A program made the position numbers and the translations under genes. From contig NZ_CP096258.1 of assembly GCF_023205015.1 (NCBI RefSeq), positions 4,030,001 through 4,094,000 of the forward strand: a DNA stretch of 64,000 bases. Direction: 5' to 3'. Every line of letters starts with the position of its first letter. The stretch's first letter is position 1. This DNA comes from Providencia rettgeri (GTDB lineage Bacteria; Pseudomonadota; Gammaproteobacteria; Enterobacterales; Enterobacteriaceae). Below are positions 36,497 through 44,529 of this stretch, piece by piece. The notes beneath the pieces were generated by a model. It was not told the origin of the DNA and made no database searches. It was given only the letters and a program-made list of their open reading frames with translations.

Positions 36497-37510
36497 ATGA
36501 AACGCACCTATTTAGCAGGCCTATTAATGGCAGCCTTTTGCTCTACCTCTGTTTTTGCCGCTGATGTTGTCACTGTTTACTCCGCTGATGGACTACACGA
36601 TGGCAATAATAGTTGGTATAAAAATCAGTTCGAGGCATTCACCAAGCAAACAGGTATCAAAGTACAGTATGTTGAAAGTGGTTCAGGGGCGATCGTTGAA
36701 AGGCTCTCTAAAGAGCGCACCAATCCACAAGCGGATGTACTCATCACCGTTCCGCCATTTATCCAACGTGCAGCAAAAAACCAACTATTAGCTGAATTTA
36801 CCCCCGAAACTGCGGCTAATATTCCTAATTCAAACCACTATTACACACCATTGGTCAATAACTACCTGACCTTTATCTATAATGCCAAACTGCTTAAATC
36901 CCCACCTGAAAACTGGAACGCCCTACTCGATCCTCGCTTTAAAAATAAACTGCAATATTCAACCCCAGGACAAGCTGGAGACGGTACTGCAGTGATGCTA
37001 CAAGCTTTCCACAGTTTTAATAGCAAAGATGCAGGGTTTGATTACCTCGGTAAATTGCAAGAAAATAACGTTGGCCCATCGGCTTCCACCGGTAAGCTCA
37101 CTGCACTGGTCAATAAAGGGGAACTTTATGTCGCGAATGGCGACTTACAAATGAATTTATCTCAAATGGGACGTAACCCTAATGTCCAAATTTTTTGGCC
37201 GAAAGATGCCAACGGGGAGCGTAGTGCGCTGGTTTTACCCTATGTTATCGGCCTAGTTAACAATGCTCCCGAAACAGAAAACGGTAAAAAACTGATTAAT
37301 TTCCTTTTGGATAAACCATCACAAAGCCGTGTTAGTGAGCTTTCATGGGGTATGCCTGTTCGTTCCGATGTCACACCATCCGATAAACAGTATCACACTG
37401 CTCTTCAGAAGTTAGAAGGCGTGAAAACTTGGCAACCTAATTGGGATGAAGTTGAAGTTTCCCTATCCGATGATATTTCACGTTGGCAGAAAGTCACTGA
37501 CGGTGAGTAA
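36497..37510 (+). CDS. phnS: 2-aminoethylphosphonate ABC transporter, substrate-binding protein
   Basis: 337-residue periplasmic binding protein. A signal peptide ends SVFA-AD near residue 22. The fold is that of iron/spermidine-type type II binding proteins (VTVYSADGLHDG, then the hinge segments). It is the first gene of phnSTUV, with AGGAG before the ATG. The context of phnW, phnX and phnR fixes the substrate as 2-aminoethylphosphonate. Confidence 0.92.
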   Translation: MKRTYLAGLLMAAFCSTSVFAADVVTVYSADGLHDGNNSWYKNQFEAFTKQTGIKVQYVESGSGAIVERLSKERTNPQADVLITVPPFIQRAAKNQLLAEFTPETAANIPNSNHYYTPLVNNYLTFIYNAKLLKSPPENWNALLDPRFKNKLQYSTPGQAGDGTAVMLQAFHSFNSKDAGFDYLGKLQENNVGPSASTGKLTALVNKGELYVANGDLQMNLSQMGRNPNVQIFWPKDANGERSALVLPYVIGLVNNAPETENGKKLINFLLDKPSQSRVSELSWGMPVRSDVTPSDKQYHTALQKLEGVKTWQPNWDEVEVSLSDDISRWQKVTDGE

Positions 37511-37516
37511 CTTAAG

Positions 37517-38626
37517 ATGTTGATGAAACGAAAAGTCACTACAGCAATACAGCAAACCGAACACTCTGGGATCACATTAGAGTCTTTACGTGTCTCTTAT
37601 CATAATAATGTCGTGCTTAAGCCCCTAGACTTAACCATCGACCCCGGGGAAATATTGGTGTTGATTGGCCCATCAGGTTCAGGGAAAACCACGGTATTGC
37701 GTGCTATTGCAGGGTTCGCTCAACCAGATAGCGGGCGCATTTTATTGGGTGATACGGATATCACCCACCTTCCCCCGTATCAACGCGGACTTGGCATGGT
37801 CGTGCAAAACTACGCACTCTTTCCCCACATGAAAGTGGAAGAGAATGTCGCGTTTGGTTTGCGAGCACAAAAACAGCCCAAAGCACTGATTAATGAGCGA
37901 GTCGTTGAAGCCCTTAAAATTGTTGGAATGACGGATTACGCAACCCGCTATCCTCACCAACTCTCAGGGGGGCAGCAACAGCGGGTTGCGATTGCGAGAG
38001 CAATTGCCGTAAGGCCTCGAGTCCTGTTACTTGATGAACCACTTTCCGCGCTCGATGCACAGATCCGCCACAATATGGTCGAAGAAATCGCCCGTTTACA
38101 CCGTGAACTGCCTGAATTGACTATTCTTTACGTCACCCATGACCAAACGGAAGCACTCGCACTTGGTGACAAAATTGGCATCATGAAAGAGGGCTACTTA
38201 GTCGCACATGGTGAGAAAAATGCCTTATATCACCGCCCACCCAACCGTTTTGCCGCTGAGTTTTTAGGCCGAGCCAATATTCTAGCCGCTACCGCGCTCG
38301 GTTTTTCAACAAGCCCTGGGAAAGTGAATGTCAGTTGTGGTGGAACATTGCTGGAAGCCCATACATTAGGTATGAGAGCGGGTACACACAAATGGGTGTG
38401 CATTCGCCCGCAACACCTCACTCTATTGCCAAATACCAATACCACTAATCAGCTACAAGCTACATTAACGTCTATTCGCTGGCAGGGAGATTTAACCCAT
38501 TTAATTTGTGATGTTGCTGGAGAAACCGTGAGTGTTGCCGTTACCCATTTGGCCTCACCACCTGCAGTAGGCGATAAACTCACTTTATGGTTTTCACCTG
38601 CAGATACCGTTTTAATTGAGGAATAA
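37517..38626 (+). CDS. phnT: 2-aminoethylphosphonate ABC transporter, ATPase
   Basis: 369 residues. Walker A GPSGSGKTT is at 51-59, followed by a Q-loop, the signature LSGGQQQR, Walker B LLLDEP and switch His in YVTHDQ. The C-terminal quarter is a TOBE-like regulatory domain as in spermidine/iron importers. Two possible ATG starts lie six bases apart. It follows phnS by six bases. Confidence 0.93.
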   Translation: MLMKRKVTTAIQQTEHSGITLESLRVSYHNNVVLKPLDLTIDPGEILVLIGPSGSGKTTVLRAIAGFAQPDSGRILLGDTDITHLPPYQRGLGMVVQNYALFPHMKVEENVAFGLRAQKQPKALINERVVEALKIVGMTDYATRYPHQLSGGQQQRVAIARAIAVRPRVLLLDEPLSALDAQIRHNMVEEIARLHRELPELTILYVTHDQTEALALGDKIGIMKEGYLVAHGEKNALYHRPPNRFAAEFLGRANILAATALGFSTSPGKVNVSCGGTLLEAHTLGMRAGTHKWVCIRPQHLTLLPNTNTTNQLQATLTSIRWQGDLTHLICDVAGETVSVAVTHLASPPAVGDKLTLWFSPADTVLIEE

Positions 38627-38627
38627 C

Positions 38628-39488
38628 ATGTCACATATTAGCGTGCCAAAAGGTTCATCAATAACGATAAAGCCCATTTATTGGATATTGCCCCCATTGC
38701 TGGTGTTAGCTACGCTGTTTTTTTATCCCTTATTGTTGATAGCCCAACAAGCACTGCAAAATGAAACCGGAGGATGGGGGTTAGATGCATTTTGGCAACT
38801 GATTGAGTCAAAACGCTTTATTAATGGGTTATGGAATACTCTCTACATTGCCATTTTTGCCACCTTAGGCTGCCTTGTGATAGGCAGTGTTTTATCGCTG
38901 ATCTTGGTGTTTATTCCTTTTCCGGGAAGCCGTTTTATCACTCAAGTAATTGATACTTTTATTGCCCTACCGACTTTTTTGATCACCCTCGCTTTCACCT
39001 TTATTTATGGTTCTGCTGGGCTACTCAATGGCACCTTGATGGCATTGTTTGATTTCGAACTGCCCCCCGTTGATTTCCTTTATTCCATTCATGGGGTGAT
39101 CTTAGCAGAAATTACCGTTTTTACCCCTCTGGTCATGCACCCTCTCATGGCAGCATTGCGCCAAATAGACAAGAGCCAGTTAGAAGCCGCCAGTATTTTA
39201 GGTGCGCACCCTGCGCGGGTGATCGCGAAAGTCATTTTTCCTGCAGCACTTCCCGCTCTATTAGCCGGTGGCAGCCTGTGCCTACTGCTAACCACCAATG
39301 AATTTGGCATCGTACTGTTTATCGGGGCGAAAGGCGTCAATACCTTGCCTATGATGGTCTACAGTAAAGCGATATTAGAGTCAGATTATGCGGTGGCATG
39401 CATGATTGCCTTAATTAACATCTTGCTTTCACTCGGGTTATTTTTCCTATACAGAATGGCGACCACTCGCCTTGGAGTAAGGAATTAA
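38628..39488 (+). CDS. phnU: 2-aminoethylphosphonate ABC transporter, permease PhnU
   Basis: 286-residue inner-membrane permease with six predicted helices and the EAA loop (EAASILGAHP) that docks on the ATPase. The start at 38628 has GAGG six bases upstream and lies two bases after the phnT stop. An alternative TTG inside phnT is unlikely. Confidence 0.92.
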   Translation: MSHISVPKGSSITIKPIYWILPPLLVLATLFFYPLLLIAQQALQNETGGWGLDAFWQLIESKRFINGLWNTLYIAIFATLGCLVIGSVLSLILVFIPFPGSRFITQVIDTFIALPTFLITLAFTFIYGSAGLLNGTLMALFDFELPPVDFLYSIHGVILAEITVFTPLVMHPLMAALRQIDKSQLEAASILGAHPARVIAKVIFPAALPALLAGGSLCLLLTTNEFGIVLFIGAKGVNTLPMMVYSKAILESDYAVACMIALINILLSLGLFFLYRMATTRLGVRN

Positions 39489-39490
39489 TT

Positions 39491-40288
39491 ATGTTGATAT
39501 GGTCTAAAAAAGGGCGAGCAATCGCGACTATCATTGCCATCAGCTTATTTTGTTTATTATTTTTGCTGCCTTTAGTGATGATTTTAATGTCAAGTTTCAG
39601 CCGACAATGGAATGGTATTTTACCTTCAGGCTTCACTTTTGAACATTTTGTGAACGCGTTTAGTGGGCCTGCTTGGGATGCCATATTATCGAGCCTAGTG
39701 GTTGGTTTTAGTGCCAGTCTATTTGCACTGTTTTGTGGGCTTTGGGCTGCGTTAGCATTAAGAAGACACAGCGGGAAAATACAAAAGTGGCTGAGTATCG
39801 CATTCTATCTACCCAGTGCAATTCCTTCTGTTTCTATTGGGCTTGGGATCCTTGTGGCATTCAGCCAAGGCTATTTACAAATGAATGGTACCTTTTGGAT
39901 TGTATTTAGTGCTCACTTTGTGTTGATTTCTGCTTTTACGTTTAGCAATGTTTCCACTGGCTTAGCGCGTATTTCTCCCGATATTGAAAATGTGGCTTTT
40001 AGCTTAGGCGCTTCCCCTTGGTATCGTTTATGCCATGTCACCCTACCACTATTGATGCCATGGATGATTTCAGCACTGGCATTAAGTTTATCGCTGTCCT
40101 TAGGAGAACTCGGCGCCACAATGATGTTGTATCCCCCCGGCTGGGCCACTTTACCCGTATCCATTTTCAGTTTAACCGATAGAGGCAATATTGCAGATGG
40201 CTCCGCTCTGACGATTGTGTTAGTTTCAGTAACATTATTCCTAATGTTTAAACTTGAAAAAATAGCAATAAAATTAGGGCAAAAATAA
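39491..40288 (+). CDS. phnV: 2-aminoethylphosphonate ABC transporter, permease PhnV
   Basis: 265-residue second permease, two bases after phnU. Six helices and an EAA-type loop (ENVAFSLGASP) are visible. It is the last gene of the phnSTUV operon and is followed by a strong terminator. Confidence 0.92.
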   Translation: MLIWSKKGRAIATIIAISLFCLLFLLPLVMILMSSFSRQWNGILPSGFTFEHFVNAFSGPAWDAILSSLVVGFSASLFALFCGLWAALALRRHSGKIQKWLSIAFYLPSAIPSVSIGLGILVAFSQGYLQMNGTFWIVFSAHFVLISAFTFSNVSTGLARISPDIENVAFSLGASPWYRLCHVTLPLLMPWMISALALSLSLSLGELGATMMLYPPGWATLPVSIFSLTDRGNIADGSALTIVLVSVTLFLMFKLEKIAIKLGQK

Positions 40289-40298
40289 ATACCAAGCC

Positions 40299-40327
40299 AG
40301 ATAAAAGCCCATCATGGGTTTTTATCT
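40299..40327 (+). terminator. phnSTUV terminator
   Basis: A 13-bp stem (AGATAAAAGCCCA/TGGGTTTTTATCT, one G-U pair) with a three-base loop. Confidence 0.85.
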
Positions 40328-40689
40328 ATTTTCTCATAACTCTAAAGTTTATTAACGATAACACACTCACATCAACACTATTATTTAATTTAAAATTAAC
40401 AAGCTATATTCTTAAAATTAAATTAAAAACCAATCATAAAAAACACGCAGATTACTTAAGTAAAAAAACATAGCTATTAAAATATATAACTATTAAATAA
40501 AATATACTAGCTACGTATTTACCCCAAACATTTAAACATGATAAACCGCCACGGTTTAAAAAAAGGGTTTTAAATTAATTTAAAATTCAAAGTCAGGATT
40601 AAATAGTTATTTAACCTCAGTCTATTTAATAGCATTACTATATTTATTAGAATATAAAACTTCTCAAAATCAATAAAAGGATTTTTATT
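40328..40689. other. AT-rich region before the fimbrin-like genes
   Basis: About 360 bases of A/T-rich sequence with no gene. It should hold the promoter of the next gene; TATAAA-like boxes are too frequent to choose one. AAAGG about nine bases before the next ATG is its ribosome site. Confidence 0.4.
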
Positions 40690-41193
40690 ATGTGTTTGCT
40701 AAAAAAAAGCAGCCTAGCACTCTTACTGTGTGTATCTTTACCTGCTCTATCCGCCGTTCAAAATATGCCAATCAATATCAAAGGGACGTTCTCAAACGTG
40801 ACCCAGCCTTGTAATGATGCCAAGCTTGAAAATACAACAAATTTTGGTGCTATCAATACATTAGAAAAAGTGGGTGATGAAACCGCATACCGTAACTCGG
40901 GTTATTTAAGTTTTTCATGCGAATTCCCTGCAGATGCGAAACTCACTTTCGTCGCCAACAATGCGCCAAATTCACCTGAAGCATTTAAAACCTCAAGTGA
41001 TGCATTTGGTGTGAAATTAAAATATAACAGCACCGAAATTAAACCTGGTCAATCTGATGATATTAAAGTAGTTAAAGGCGGAAATACTATTTACTTCTAT
41101 ACCAGTGTTGCTCGTTTATCCGCAAATGGCCCTAATGACTTTGGTAATCACACTTTTGATATTACTGGTAACTTAGCGATTACTTACCAGTAA
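40690..41193 (+). CDS. Secreted fimbrial-subunit-like protein 1
   Basis: 167 residues with a signal peptide ending PALSA. The mature part has two cysteines (in TQPCND and FSCEFP), beta-rich alternation and an ending GNLAITYQ, which resemble fimbrial/pilin subunits with an immunoglobulin-like fold. There is no chaperone or usher gene nearby. It is a paralogue of the next gene, sharing NMPI, FKTSS-AFGVKL and GNLA-Y blocks. The family call is moderate; the role could be a minor pilin or adhesin exported with a system elsewhere. Confidence 0.65.
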   Translation: MCLLKKSSLALLLCVSLPALSAVQNMPINIKGTFSNVTQPCNDAKLENTTNFGAINTLEKVGDETAYRNSGYLSFSCEFPADAKLTFVANNAPNSPEAFKTSSDAFGVKLKYNSTEIKPGQSDDIKVVKGGNTIYFYTSVARLSANGPNDFGNHTFDITGNLAITYQ

Positions 41194-41302
41194 CAGATAG
41201 AAAAAAGATATTCGTGGCTGAGCAAGATTATTCCTCAGCCACACAATAATGGTTTAATAATATAAAAATAGATAAAGCATGATTTATCATTTGAGAAATA
41301 CT

Positions 41303-41818
41303 ATGAGTTATGTCGTTCCTTTAAAAACACTATTATCCTCCGTATTATTATTCGGCACGGTTTCTATTTCTCAAGCGGTAACACAAAATATGCCTATTCA
41401 TATTAGTGGCTCATTTTCAGCAACAACCGCAATATGCCATATGTCGAGTAATACAGTATCGAGCTATCGTGTATTAGCTGTTGGGAGAAATAGAAATATA
41501 GGTCAAGAAATCGCACCACATAAAATTGAGCTCAATATTGATTGCAATACGAACGCCAAAGCACAATTATCCTTTAATGCTCCATCAACGTCTTATTCAA
41601 GCCATTTATTTCAAACTTCCAGTAATGCATTCGGCGTTAAATTAAGCTGGCAAGGGGAACCTATTTTCCCTAATGAAAGTGTCGCCATTGCCATGACACA
41701 GAATCAAAAAAGCTACTATCTCGATGCTGTATTAGTCAGAGTTGCCCCTAATGGACCCGGAGATTATGGCGAGCACTCGTTTAATATTGCTGGAAACTTA
41801 GCGGTAGATTACCCATAG
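41303..41818 (+). CDS. Secreted fimbrial-subunit-like protein 2
   Basis: 171 residues from the chosen start, which has GAGAA five bases upstream and gives a normal signal peptide ending ISQA; an ATG at 41279 would add eight residues. It shares the NMPI, SS-AFGVKL and PNGPGDYG--F-I-GNLAVDY pattern with its upstream neighbour and two cysteines (ICHM, IDCN). The two probably arose by tandem duplication and then diverged strongly. Confidence 0.62.
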   Translation: MSYVVPLKTLLSSVLLFGTVSISQAVTQNMPIHISGSFSATTAICHMSSNTVSSYRVLAVGRNRNIGQEIAPHKIELNIDCNTNAKAQLSFNAPSTSYSSHLFQTSSNAFGVKLSWQGEPIFPNESVAIAMTQNQKSYYLDAVLVRVAPNGPGDYGEHSFNIAGNLAVDYP

Positions 41819-41948
41819 ATACTGGCTGGTTTCTACCAGCGCTCAATTTTCCGTCATCTTGTTGATTTTTTCCACTTTTATCTCATCGTCTAGTTTTTGT
41901 ACAAAATAGAAACGTAAGTGCAAAAATAAAAAAAATGTATTTTTCTTT

Positions 41949-41986
41949 ATGCAAACGCTTGCGTCATGGAATGAGATGCGTATAAT
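41949..41986 (+). promoter_or_regulatory. pyrLBI promoter with PurR-like box
   Basis: -35 TTGCGT (41959-41964), 16-bp spacer, -10 TATAAT (41981-41986). The 16 bases at 41949-41964, ATGCAAACGCTTGCGT, fit the PurR consensus ANGCAANCGNTTNCNT at every defined position and overlap the -35 box. PurR control of pyrBI is not the E. coli arrangement; here it is inferred. Confidence 0.65.
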
Positions 41987-42011
41987 GCGCCACAATTTGC
42001 CGGGAGAAACC

Positions 42012-42143
42012 ATGAACGCTGCTGCTCTATTTTTTACAGAGAACACCTCCACTGCACTGCCTTCTGGTGGTCTGGACAGCCTGTTTTTCCCCTTCTTATT
42101 TATAAAAAAGCCCCTCAATGAGGGGCTTTTTTTTGGCCTATAG
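42012..42143 (+). CDS. pyrL: pyrBI leader peptide
   Basis: 43-codon leader preceded by GGGAG. It contains a U-rich run of codons for Phe, Phe, Pro, Phe, Leu, Phe just before the attenuator, and the reading frame passes through the attenuator hairpin to stop at 42141. This is the same design as E. coli pyrL. When UTP is low, RNA polymerase pauses in the U-rich stretch, the ribosome catches up and blocks the hairpin. The sequence of the peptide differs from the E. coli one, but the layout is conserved. Confidence 0.88.
   Translation: MNAAALFFTENTSTALPSGGLDSLFFPFLFIKKPLNEGLFFGL
42104..42134 (+). terminator. pyrBI attenuator
   Basis: A stem AAGCCCCTC/GAGGGGCTT with a three-base loop, followed by eight T residues. 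It lies inside the end of pyrL, 44 bases before pyrB, and ends transcription when UTP is plentiful. Confidence 0.93.
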
Positions 42144-42177
42144 ACCTAATATGTCTTGCTGACACAGGAGAACAACA

Positions 42178-43113
42178 ATGCCGAACCCTTTATACCACCG
42201 CGATATCATCTCAATTAATGATTTAGACCGTTCAGACCTTGAGTTAGTGCTTAACGTCGCTGCTTCATTAAAAAAACAGCCACAACCTGAGTTTCTAAAG
42301 CATAAAGTCGTCGCAAGTTGTTTCTTTGAAGCCTCTACACGCACACGTTTGTCATTCGAAACGGCGATTCATCGCTTAGGGGCGTCTGTTGTTGGTTTCT
42401 CTGATAGCACCAACACTTCACTCGGCAAGAAAGGCGAAACTCTGGCAGATACCATCTCTGTCATCAGCCAATACGTGGATGCAATTGTCATGCGCCACCC
42501 TCAAGAAGGCGCCGCTCGCCTCGCTAGCCAGTTTGCAGGCCAAATCCCTGTCATTAATGCAGGCGATGGTTCAAACCAACATCCCACACAAACGTTACTC
42601 GACTTGTTTACTATCCAAGAAACTCAAGGCCGTTTAGAAAACCTGCAAATTGCCATGGTCGGTGACCTAAAATATGGCCGAACCGTGCATTCCTTAACCC
42701 AAGCGCTGTCTAAATTTGACGGTAATCACTTCTACTTTATTGCCCCTGAAGCGCTTTCAATGCCAAACCATATTCTGCACATTTTAGAAGAAAAAGGCGC
42801 AACCTACAGCCTCCATAATAATATTGATGAAGTGATGCCAGAACTCGACATCCTGTATATGACCCGCGTACAAAAAGAGCGTCTCGACCCTTCTGAATAC
42901 GCGAATGTTAAGGCGCAATTTATTTTAAGTGCCGCTGACCTGCATTGTGCAAAACCGAATTTAAAAGTCTTACACCCACTGCCTCGTGTTGATGAAATCG
43001 CGGTAGATGTAGATAACACACCGTATGCTTACTATTTCCAGCAAGCAGGAAATGGGATTTATGCAAGGCAAGCATTGTTATCTCTGGTTTTAAATAAAGA
43101 ATTGGCTATCTGA
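42178..43113 (+). CDS. pyrB: Aspartate carbamoyltransferase catalytic chain
   Basis: First committed step of pyrimidine synthesis: carbamoyl phosphate plus aspartate to carbamoyl aspartate. 311 residues as in E. coli. STRTR at 53-57 binds carbamoyl phosphate; HPTQ and HPLPR are present. It forms the catalytic trimers that join PyrI dimers. An AGGAG ribosome site precedes it. Confidence 0.97.
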   Translation: MPNPLYHRDIISINDLDRSDLELVLNVAASLKKQPQPEFLKHKVVASCFFEASTRTRLSFETAIHRLGASVVGFSDSTNTSLGKKGETLADTISVISQYVDAIVMRHPQEGAARLASQFAGQIPVINAGDGSNQHPTQTLLDLFTIQETQGRLENLQIAMVGDLKYGRTVHSLTQALSKFDGNHFYFIAPEALSMPNHILHILEEKGATYSLHNNIDEVMPELDILYMTRVQKERLDPSEYANVKAQFILSAADLHCAKPNLKVLHPLPRVDEIAVDVDNTPYAYYFQQAGNGIYARQALLSLVLNKELAI

Positions 43114-43126
43114 GGAGGAAATTACC

Positions 43127-43591
43127 ATGACACACGACCATAAATTACAAGTTGAAGCAATCAGCCACGGTACCGTTATTGACCACATTCCTGCTCAAAT
43201 TGGTTTCAAATTACTAAAATTGTTTAAGCTAACAAAAACAGACGAACGCATCACGATTGGCTTAAATTTGCCATCAAGCAATCTAGGCAAAAAAGACATT
43301 ATCAAAATCGAAAATACCTTTTTAACCCCAGAGCAAGCTAATCAATTAGCCATGTATGCCCCTGAAGCCACCGTTAACCGTATTGAAGATTACCAAGTGG
43401 TAGAAAAACTTGAACTCACACTGCCTCACTATATCGACAATGTGTTAATTTGCCCAAACAGCAACTGTATTAGCCATAATGAACCTGTATCAAGCAGTTT
43501 CCGCGTGAAAAAAATCGGCAAAGAAGTCGCACTGACGTGTAAATTCTGCGAAAAAGAGTTCGATAGAGACGCTGTGATCAATAACCAATAG
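43127..43591 (+). CDS. pyrI: Aspartate carbamoyltransferase regulatory chain
   Basis: 154 residues. The N-terminal allosteric domain binds CTP, UTP or ATP; the C-terminal zinc domain has C109, C114, C138 and C141, the same positions as in E. coli. It starts 13 bases after pyrB with GAGGAGG as ribosome site. Confidence 0.97.
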   Translation: MTHDHKLQVEAISHGTVIDHIPAQIGFKLLKLFKLTKTDERITIGLNLPSSNLGKKDIIKIENTFLTPEQANQLAMYAPEATVNRIEDYQVVEKLELTLPHYIDNVLICPNSNCISHNEPVSSSFRVKKIGKEVALTCKFCEKEFDRDAVINNQ

Positions 43592-43753
43592 GTTGTTTTT
43601 GCGTAGACTGCGGTGTTGTCTAGGAGCAATCCATGTTTATAATGGTGCCTAACACCCCATAAAGTTATACTCAACATCATACCAAACTACAGAAACCGCT
43701 GTGGCTTGCCATATGATGAGTATTTTCTCATTACGTGATGAAACGGAGTAGTT

Positions 43754-44140
43754 ATGTCATACGAAATCAATACAGAAAACGCACCAGCAGCGATCGGTCC
43801 TTACGTTCAAGGCGTAGATTTGGGTAGTATGGTTATCACATCAGGGCAAATCCCTGTCGACCCTAAAACGGGTGAAGTGCCTGAAGATATCGCAGCACAA
43901 ACTCGCCAATCACTGGCTAACGTAAAAGCAATTTTAGAAAAAGCTGGCTTAAGTGCGGCTAATATCGTGAAAACAACGGTATTTGTAAAAGATTTAAATG
44001 ACTTTGCGACCGTGAATGCGACCTATGAAGAGTTTTTCAAACAGCATAATGCCCCATTCCCAGCTCGTTCTTGCGTTGAAGTTGCTCGTCTGCCAAAAGA
44101 CGTAAAAATTGAAATCGAAGCAATCGCTGTGCGTAAATAA
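43754..44140 (+). CDS. ridA: 2-iminobutanoate/2-iminopropanoate deaminase RidA
   Basis: Hydrolyses reactive enamine/imine products of PLP dehydratases such as IlvA. 128 residues. The catalytic Arg105 is in FPARSCVEVARLP, and SGQIPVDP is present. It lies downstream of pyrI as in E. coli, with a 160-base gap and its own GGAG ribosome site. Confidence 0.96.
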   Translation: MSYEINTENAPAAIGPYVQGVDLGSMVITSGQIPVDPKTGEVPEDIAAQTRQSLANVKAILEKAGLSAANIVKTTVFVKDLNDFATVNATYEEFFKQHNAPFPARSCVEVARLPKDVKIEIEAIAVRK

Positions 44141-44158
44141 TAATGACGTAAAGCCAAG

Positions 44159-44187
44159 CACCCCATGAATTAAATGGGGTGTTTTTC
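44159..44187 (+). terminator. ridA terminator
   Basis: An 8-bp stem (CACCCCAT/ATGGGGTG) followed by TTTTT. Confidence 0.85.
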
Positions 44188-44349
44188 ATTTTATTCCTTT
44201 ATACACAAGCTCACACATTCCTCGTTCTCCTCATGTTTCTTGATAACAAAAGCATGCCACACATTTATTTATTCGATTAAAATTAACATCGCTGACTAAA
44301 AGATTTATTTCCTCTGCGCTTTTGATATTCATACAAATTATTTTTTTCC

Positions 44350-44363
44350 TTGTTTTAAATCAA
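44350..44363 (+). promoter_or_regulatory. FNR-like site before nrdDG
   Basis: TTGTT-TTAA-ATCAA matches nine of ten defined bases of TTGAT-N4-ATCAA. FNR activates anaerobic ribonucleotide reductase genes in enterobacteria. Confidence 0.6.
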
Positions 44364-44389
44364 ATAGTGGTGATCTAAAAAAAAGCAAA

Positions 44390-44438
44390 ACACCACATAT
44401 TGTGCTTTAATTACGCATAATGACACAACATATAGTAT
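44390..44438 (+). promoter_or_regulatory. Pair of NrdR boxes before nrdDG
   Basis: Box 1 at 44390-44405 (ACACCACATATTGTGC) and box 2 at 44423-44438 (ACACAACATATAGTAT) start 33 bases apart, about three helical turns, the usual NrdR pairing. NrdR with dATP should repress. Confidence 0.82.
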
Positions 44439-44529
44439 TTATTCACATTTTATCCACAGATTAGTACCCGTGATAAACATGGCGAATAGCTGAAGTCGCA
44501 TTGTGGATAACTTAACAAGGAGAATGCCC

